DNA of 64,000 bases, from positions 458,308,310 to 458,372,309 of the forward strand of contig CM060912.1 of the NCBI GenBank assembly GCA_030737875.1, given 5' to 3'. Shown in pieces: positions 58,682 to 64,000 of the stretch. How positions within the stretch are numbered: position 1 is the first letter of the stretch; each line of letters begins with the position of its first letter. The notes under the pieces were generated by a model. It was not told the DNA's origin. It made no database searches and worked only from the letters and a program-made list of their open reading frames with translations. A program made the position numbers and the translations under genes. This DNA is from Allium sativum (lineage: Eukaryota > Streptophyta > Magnoliopsida > Asparagales > Amaryllidaceae).

Positions 58682-59395
58682 CTATGCCGAGCCCTCCTTT
58701 GGGGGAGGCGAGGCACCTTTACTCTCGATGTTAAGTCCTTTCATCAACATCTTTAATTCGGCAACATAGCAGGCCCGCCCGGAAACTTGATCCCCTCTCA
58801 TTACTCCAGTTCCAGCTTCAGTTGGGAACTTAAGCAATAAACACCAAGGGGCGATGCAAGCTCTGAACTCAGCAAGGGCAGGCCTTCCCAAAAATGCATT
58901 ATAAGGCGAATCTACGTCCAACACTACGAACTGAAGCATCCGCACTCTTCGGCGTTTTCCTTGCCCCAAGGTCACGGGCAACTCTATGTACCCCATGGGA
59001 GCCGTTGACGCCCCGTTGAAGCCTCTGATCCATCCTTCACATGGCTTCAAATCTTCAGATTCAAGCTTCATCTGATCGAATGACTTTTTAAATAAAATAT
59101 TGACAGAACTTCCATGGTCTACTAACACCTTATGAACCAAGGCCGGCCCAATGGTGGTAGTAATGACCAATGGATCATCAGTGGGTGATTGGATCCCAGT
59201 ATTATCTCAGCTGCGGAATACCACGTCGTCAAACATTGTCTTCTGTTGTTTTATGGGAGCGATATCTTCCAAATCATCACCTTCATTCACATCTATGTGC
59301 TTGGCAGCATTTACATATTGATCCATTGCTCTGAAACTACGGATTGTTGGGCGAGGTCCACCCACTATGGAGTTGATAACAATTCCTTTGCCTTT
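58682..59395 (-). pseudogene. Tat-lineage aspartic protease and linker
   Basis: Same frame as gag. VLVDHGSSVNILF is the active site (D followed by HGSS instead of the common NGSS/SGAS), with FLGRPALAEFRA downstream. TAG at the gag end (about 59396), TGA near 59209 and TAG at 58682 interrupt. The first may be natural, since related Ogre elements separate open frames with a stop, but the second is decay. Confidence 0.85.
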
Positions 59396-61429
59396 CTACT
59401 GCGCTGTAGGCTTGGGAGCAGATTGAATCTGTTTTGGAGCCTGCTCTCCTTGTCCCCTGTCTCTCGGGGCAACCTTGTATTCATCCAGCTTCCCTTCACG
59501 CAGCAGCTTCTCAATCACATCTCTCAAATGCCGACATTCATTGGTTGAATGCCCATGAGTTCCATGAAACAAACAAAACTTCCCAGTTGCCATTTCTTTC
59601 TCTGTCGAGTCACGAGGTGGCGGTCTTTTATATTGCAACACGTTGTACGTATCCAGGTAAATGTTCTCCAGAGTATCGTTCAACGGTGTATAATCCTCAT
59701 AAGTTTGGAATCGGGGTCTTTTGTTAGGATCACTTCCCCTATTTCTATTTCTTCTGTTACCGTTCGCATTACGGTTATTGTTGTTGCCCCCGTTTCCAGA
59801 ATTGTTGTTGCCACCCTTGTTTCCCACATTTACTTCAACTTTTCCGGAACTTTCCCCAGACTGCTTCACGGCGACGTTACTCTGAACATTTTCTTTTGAA
59901 GCCGCTTCAGACTTTCTCTTTCGGTTTGCCCTGGCCTCCTCTCGTCTTAAATAAATATCGGCTTTTTCATAGAATATCTTTCTTATGGAGGGTGTCTTCC
60001 CAGAAAGGTAATCTCCAAACTCGGATTCAGGATCGACTCCTTCCTTTAATGCCATCAAGATGGTGGGCTCATGCGGGTCACTAACTTCAGTCACAGCCAA
60101 GTTAAAACGGTCAAGATATGACCTCAAAGACTCTCCTGGCGCCTGCTTAATTCTTAATAATTCAATAACACTTTTGGACTTTCGGGTATGGAGTCGAAAC
60201 TGATTCATAGAACGCTCGCTCAATTCCCTATAATTCGAAACCGAACGAGGGGGAAGTCGGTTAAACCAGAACAGTGCCACATCTTCTAAATAGATCGGGA
60301 ATGCCTTACACTTCACTGCATCAGGAGCAGCAACAGCATTCATGAGCCACGAGTATCGCATCAAATGCTGCCCCGGATCATTTCTCCCATTGTACTTGTC
60401 CATCTGCGGCAGGTTAAAATGCCGGGGAAACTGAAAGTCGAGGATATCGTCAGTGAAAGGAGTATGGCTTCGCTCAATGCCATAATCTTCATTGGTATAG
60501 TTCCGGCTCTCGGACATAATCTGGCGCACCATTGCCTGTACATCAACATTAGTTAGGGGCCGTTCAGGTTCCCTGGCCCTGGTATCTGGGTTCCTTCTGG
60601 GCTCTTGTTCAGGAGATGCCCTTCTTCTTTGAGCTGCTTCTGCTCTACTCCGTTCCCTACGCTCCCGGTCGATCTCGGGAGGAGGGGACTGGAGCCTTTG
60701 CCCCCGAGTGGGATCATTGTTTCCTAGTGCTCGTGCAATATCCTCGCGAGACCCCAAAGATCCGAATGTCAGCTGCTCCAAATTCTGAGGTCGTTCGAGC
60801 GGCCTTCGTTCACGGGGCCGCTCTTCCTCGGAAGAAGAAGACTGATCCACTGGTGTGTGACGAACCGGTGATGGGGTTCTCTGTCTACGGAGTTCGCTAA
60901 TTTCCCTGCTCATGAGCCTCATATTTTCTTGCATTATGAGATTGGTGCGCTCGTGGATCTTCATAGCCTCCTTAGTACTCTCAAGCATGTCAAGTAGGCA
61001 CGAGAAATCTCCTTGAGTAATGGGCGTGGATGGATTGACCTGATCATTGACCCTGGTAGCTGGAATCGGAGCATTCGTAGGGGCTCGAGTAGAGGTTCCA
61101 ACATCACCAAGTGACGGGTCGGTTCGGAGATGGGAAATCGGGTCGGGTCGGAGCTGGGAAGCCTGTTCGGGTCGGAGCTGGAAAGCCAGGTCGGGTCGGT
61201 GTAGGGCAAATTGCTCGGGTTGGTTCAGGTTGGGGGAATGCACTGCTTCAGAATCTCCTACCCGGATCGGATCGGAGCTCTCGCCCTGAAGGCAGTTCGG
61301 GTTTCCTGCATCGGTTCGTCCTGCTGCTGGGCTCTGCCCACGAGACCTTGTCACGACCGTATTTTGCTGATCTTCGCCAACTCCATTTCCTCGACTAGAT
61401 TGAACTTCTTTGCCTTTTACTTTGGCCAT
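59396..61429 (-). pseudogene. Tat-lineage gag, 677 codons, open
   Basis: A long intact frame starts at an ATG 141 bp inside the 5' LTR. The N-terminal third is low complexity and contains LRPEQASQLRPDP and SHLRTDPS repeats. The core (FPRHFNLPQMDKYNGRNDPG, ALFWFNRLP, LRIKQAPGESLRSYLDRFN) is the plant retrotransposon gag domain. A basic Asn/Gly-rich stretch follows, then CLFHGTHGHSTNECRHLRD, a CX3H-type zinc-knuckle variant. The protein may be expressed, but the element cannot move without integrase from elsewhere. Confidence 0.93.
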
Positions 61430-61570
61430 GGTTCTTCAACAATCAATTCAACAAATATCCAAGAGCGTCGAAACTTGAGGATTAACTTCTTTGAACTCAA
61501 CGGTCCAAAAAGTAGAACGATAATCCCGAAAAACGAAGAATTCAAATGGTTCTCAGTGAAAGCACCAAAA

Positions 61571-62408
61571 TGTTAGACCAAAAAGTGGTTCTAACACCCA
61601 AATTGACTAAAAGTAGAATAAAATAAGATCAAAAGTAAAATGAACACACGGGATTTATAGTGGTTCGGCGAAGAAATGCCTACGTCCACTTGTCTTTCAC
61701 TATTTTCAATGATGTAGTTGCAATTACAATGAAATATTCACTGAACTTCTCTCACAACTCACTTATATTCACTCAATTGTCTAAAAACAAATAATGAAAG
61801 AAGATTTGGATTTTCCGGGAGTGCTGAAATTCGGGTTATGAAGGTGGTTCAACTCTCAAAGTGCCAGAAAAAAATCCTTTTCTTTGTCTCCAGACGGGGT
61901 ATTTATAGGTGAGAATTTGCTCAGAACCCGATCCGGATCGGAGCCACGTGTCATCCATCCCATCAGTCTCGGGTTCGGATGGATTTCTATGTTGACAACG
62001 CATCAGAGTAGTGGACGTTGTGGGTAGGAACTGGTCATAGCCGCTCCGAATAACCAGGCGCTCATGCAGGAGAGTGACGTGGAAGACAGGCTCGGGTCGG
62101 AAGGGTATGCATAAGGGGTTCGGATCGGAGTACCCGATCCGACCCGGATTGACTTAGGACTAATTCCTGTTTTTATTCTGCTCCGCTCAGATCTGTTGCT
62201 CTCCGCTCCAGCTGGAAATAGGTTGCTCTCCGATCCGAACAGACGTGCCTCTCTGATTCCAACAACAATAGTTCACCGATCCGAACAGCAGACTTTATCC
62301 GATCCGAACCGCTACACTGCTCCGATCCGACCCGCTTCAGTGTTTTTCAAACTCTTCAATATTTCACATTTTGACTTTGTGTTGCCCAGTTTACAAAGTG
62401 GGCTAACA
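61571..62408 (-). repeat. 5' LTR of the Tat-lineage element
   Basis: Nearly identical to 54710-55548. The adjacent internal bases on the minus strand read TTTTGGTGCTTTCACTGAGA, giving a primer-binding site TGGTGCTTTCACTGA; the primer tRNA is not identified. CTATAAATACC (minus strand) is the TATA box. Confidence 0.93.
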
Positions 62409-63060
62409 CATGACATAGCATAAGATCTAATAATAACACAGATTCAAAGTCTACAGCGTATCTAAATCACAGTCTTTCATAATTCACTATTATTTATCTA
62501 AACCTAAAAGCAACTAGAACTCACTATGATTGGATTGCTAAGATGATATAAAAGGTGTTGAGTCTATGCTTGAATCTCAGAAGTTGACATGCTTTAGAAG
62601 AAGACGAGAGACCCTAGTTCAGTTTAGAATCCGACATAGTTTGGCCACCCTGATTTCTAATGAAGAAATATGTGAAATGGCCATATATTTATAGCTGCAG
62701 AACCATCTGGAATCGACTGCCACATAAGCCTTAGGATAAAATCAGGTCGCGGGTCGCCTCCCACTTAGGAAAAGGCCCGAATACCCAAAAACAATTCTGA
62801 GCGCACTTTACAGGTGCGCCAGTACAAAATTGCCTTGCCGCACTTGCCAAGTGTGCCACTTATACCCGGTTTTGATTTTCAACTTTTTATCATCCGTAAC
62901 TTCTTCATACGTTATCTGTTTTATGCAAACCAGATGTCTATCTTGACCAGAATTTCGAGAAGAACGCAATGATGTAATCCGTTTTCCTTAATTCTGGATA
63001 TTAAATTAATTATTCTTTAATTTATCTTCTTTAATGTCAACAAAATTATGGGGTGTTACA
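62409..63060 (-). repeat. Chromovirus 2 LTR, third segment (5' end of the LTR)
   Basis: It ends (plus strand) GGGGTGTTACA and starts with the CATGA duplication of the Tat element. A TATAAATAT box (minus strand) at 62681-62693 is the likely promoter. Confidence 0.75.
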
Positions 63061-63564
63061 TTTCCCCTACTTAAAGGATTTCGTTCCCAAAATCTCTAAG
63101 TTAAGAGAATGCATATCCTACCATCCATCATCCATCTACTCATCACCAATCACTGGCATCCATTGTCCTTAAGGATTTCTAATGCTTTCGTGAATATATG
63201 CAAAGGAGTGTGTATATGTCGCAACACTAATGCGAAAATCAGGCGGTCTACTGATTTAGTTGACCTCCTTAATGCAATGTATGTTAGTCCCATGAATCCA
63301 GTATGTATGCAAATAAGCCTATTATAACATATAAGCTCTACATGTATGCGCACTCATTCGTCCAAATGCAACATCCATATGATAGTTCATCCATTTCCAT
63401 CCATAAAAGGAAAAGAAAATGCACACACACCCATATGCAGTATGAGAGTGATTGAGCCGATCTTAGTGCCCAACGTGTGTGTATGTGCGTCCACGGGCAA
63501 TCACTAGCAATTGCATCCATCAATCATAACATGCCTCAAACACATGTTCACATCCATTGGATAC
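63061..63564 (-). other. Chromovirus 2 polypurine tract and 3' untranslated region
   Basis: A polypurine tract (AAGTAGGGGAAA, minus strand) at 63061-63074 is followed by non-coding sequence up to the pol end. Short frames are not genes. Confidence 0.7.
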
Positions 63565-64000
63565 CTATCTAAAGGTCGAAAAATACCATAGATAAGATAT
63601 ACTCAAAAGATAGAAACAAGTACTGATAAAGCTTCTGGAAAAAGGAGTTAAGAATATACCTTCGAAGAGAAAAGGGTATGAAGCACGAATCTTGTCTTTA
63701 GTCTCCCAAGTCGCATCCTCTGGGTTATCTCCCCATTGAGCCTTTAGCAACTTGATCTCTTTACTGCGTACCTTATTATCTTTTGATCCCAGAATACGGG
63801 AAGGAACTCGCCTGATTATCGTCTCCCGTTCCACTTCTACCTATTCCAATATACTCGGCTCAACAACTTCCGCGGTGTCATGCTAACACTTCCATAGATG
63901 AGAAACATGGAAAATATCATGAATACCAGATAGATTTTCAGGAAGCATTACTCTATAGGCAATTTGGCCAATCCTCTCGGTTATGGGAAATGGTCCCACA
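63565..64000 (-). pseudogene. Chromovirus 2 integrase C-terminus and chromodomain, broken
   Basis: Reading from 64000 down, VGPFPITERIGQIAYRVMLP and FHVSHLWKC are the C-terminal integrase module. Two stops follow (about 63885 and 63840). The chromodomain-like block is PSRILGSKDNKVRSKEIKLL, KAQWGDNPEDATWETKD and IRASYPFLFE, matching the plant chromovirus type II pattern (aromatic residues partly lost). It supports the Tekay/Del assignment. The upstream pol is outside the window. Confidence 0.88.

Larger units (their letters stand above)
54710..62408 (-). mobile_element. Ty3/gypsy Tat-lineage element, 7.7 kb, young, with pol deletion
   Basis: Two 838-839-bp LTRs flank a minus-strand gag-pro-RT and an antisense ORF. 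The perfect 5-bp duplication CATGA flanks it (54705-54709, 62409-62413). A purine-rich tract (GAGGGGGAAAAA on the minus strand) lies inside the left LTR. By eye the LTRs differ at about 20 positions (2-3%), so insertion is recent. RNase H and integrase are missing. The gag type, lack of chromodomain and an antisense ORF between pol and the 3' LTR fit the Tat clade (Ogre/Retand/Grande relatives). Confidence 0.92.
46242..64000 (-). mobile_element. Ty3/gypsy chromovirus 2 (minus strand), interrupted by nested elements, runs off the window
   Basis: The LTR edge at 63060 (TGTAACACCCCAT on the minus strand) is preceded by a purine-rich tract (AAGTAGGGGAAA), the mark of the 3' LTR of a minus-strand element. 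The internal region extends right and encodes the integrase C-terminus and a chromodomain. The far LTR edge is placed at 46242 (TGTGACACCC), which mirrors the other edge. Without the hAT and Tat insertions the LTR would be about 3.2 kb, close to chromovirus 1. A TATAAATAT box is at 62681-62693 (minus strand). Confidence 0.75.

Noticed and set aside
59434..61576. Multiple + strand frames of 60-120 codons
   Set aside because: They are opposite-strand shadows of the long gag frame on the minus strand.

Overview
This is a stretch of a eudicot plant genome made mostly of transposable elements. The evidence is AT-rich intron- and intergenic-like DNA, CACTA, Mutator and hAT transposons, a plant L1-type LINE, three Ty3/gypsy retrotransposons of plant lineages, and one plant-specific homeodomain-leucine zipper gene. 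No species can be named from sequence alone. The HD-Zip class I gene at 29675-30445 (3 exons, 191 residues) is the only apparently intact cellular gene.

Region 1 (1-22.7 kb) holds three CACTA (En/Spm-type) transposons of one family in the same orientation: the right part of one (ends 3008) and two complete ones (6537-13179, TSD TCC; 14184-21943, TSD GTT). All share the 13-bp terminus CACTACAAGAAAA and subterminal repeats. None shows a transposase. Their interiors differ and carry pieces of cellular genes: a CLC anion channel/transporter exon, two exons of a METTL2/METTL8-like methyltransferase, one exon of a SET-domain (Rubisco large-subunit methyltransferase-like) protein, plus exon-like pieces I cannot name. 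They look like gene-capturing ('Pack-CACTA') elements. A 960-bp Mutator-type element (5105-6064) lies between the first two.

Region 2 (22.7-29.3 kb) is a decayed L1-type LINE (endonuclease, reverse transcriptase, zf-RVT) interrupted by a 129-bp SINE-like insertion with 16-bp duplications and by an 820-bp non-autonomous hAT. It is followed by a compound microsatellite, a 221-bp MULE-type MITE, a foldback MITE inside a TA microsatellite and another foldback element.

Region 3 (29.3-35.6 kb) has the HD-Zip gene, a truncated copy of the 960-bp element, a pair of ~750-780-bp direct repeats that look like LTRs of a small non-autonomous retroelement, and a ~210-bp tandem repeat.

Region 4 (35.6-64 kb) is nested LTR retrotransposons. 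A decayed + strand chromovirus (Tekay/Del-like, 35601-46221) splits the ~210-bp tandem array. Twenty bases beyond it begins a minus-strand chromovirus whose ~3.2-kb LTR (46242-63060) is split by a 5.9-kb RICESLEEPER-type hAT transposon (itself carrying a 503-bp hAT MITE) and by a 7.7-kb Tat-lineage gypsy element with ~2-3% LTR divergence. That Tat element lost RNase H-integrase by an internal deletion that joined pol to an antisense ORF. The chromodomain end of the outer element runs to the window edge.
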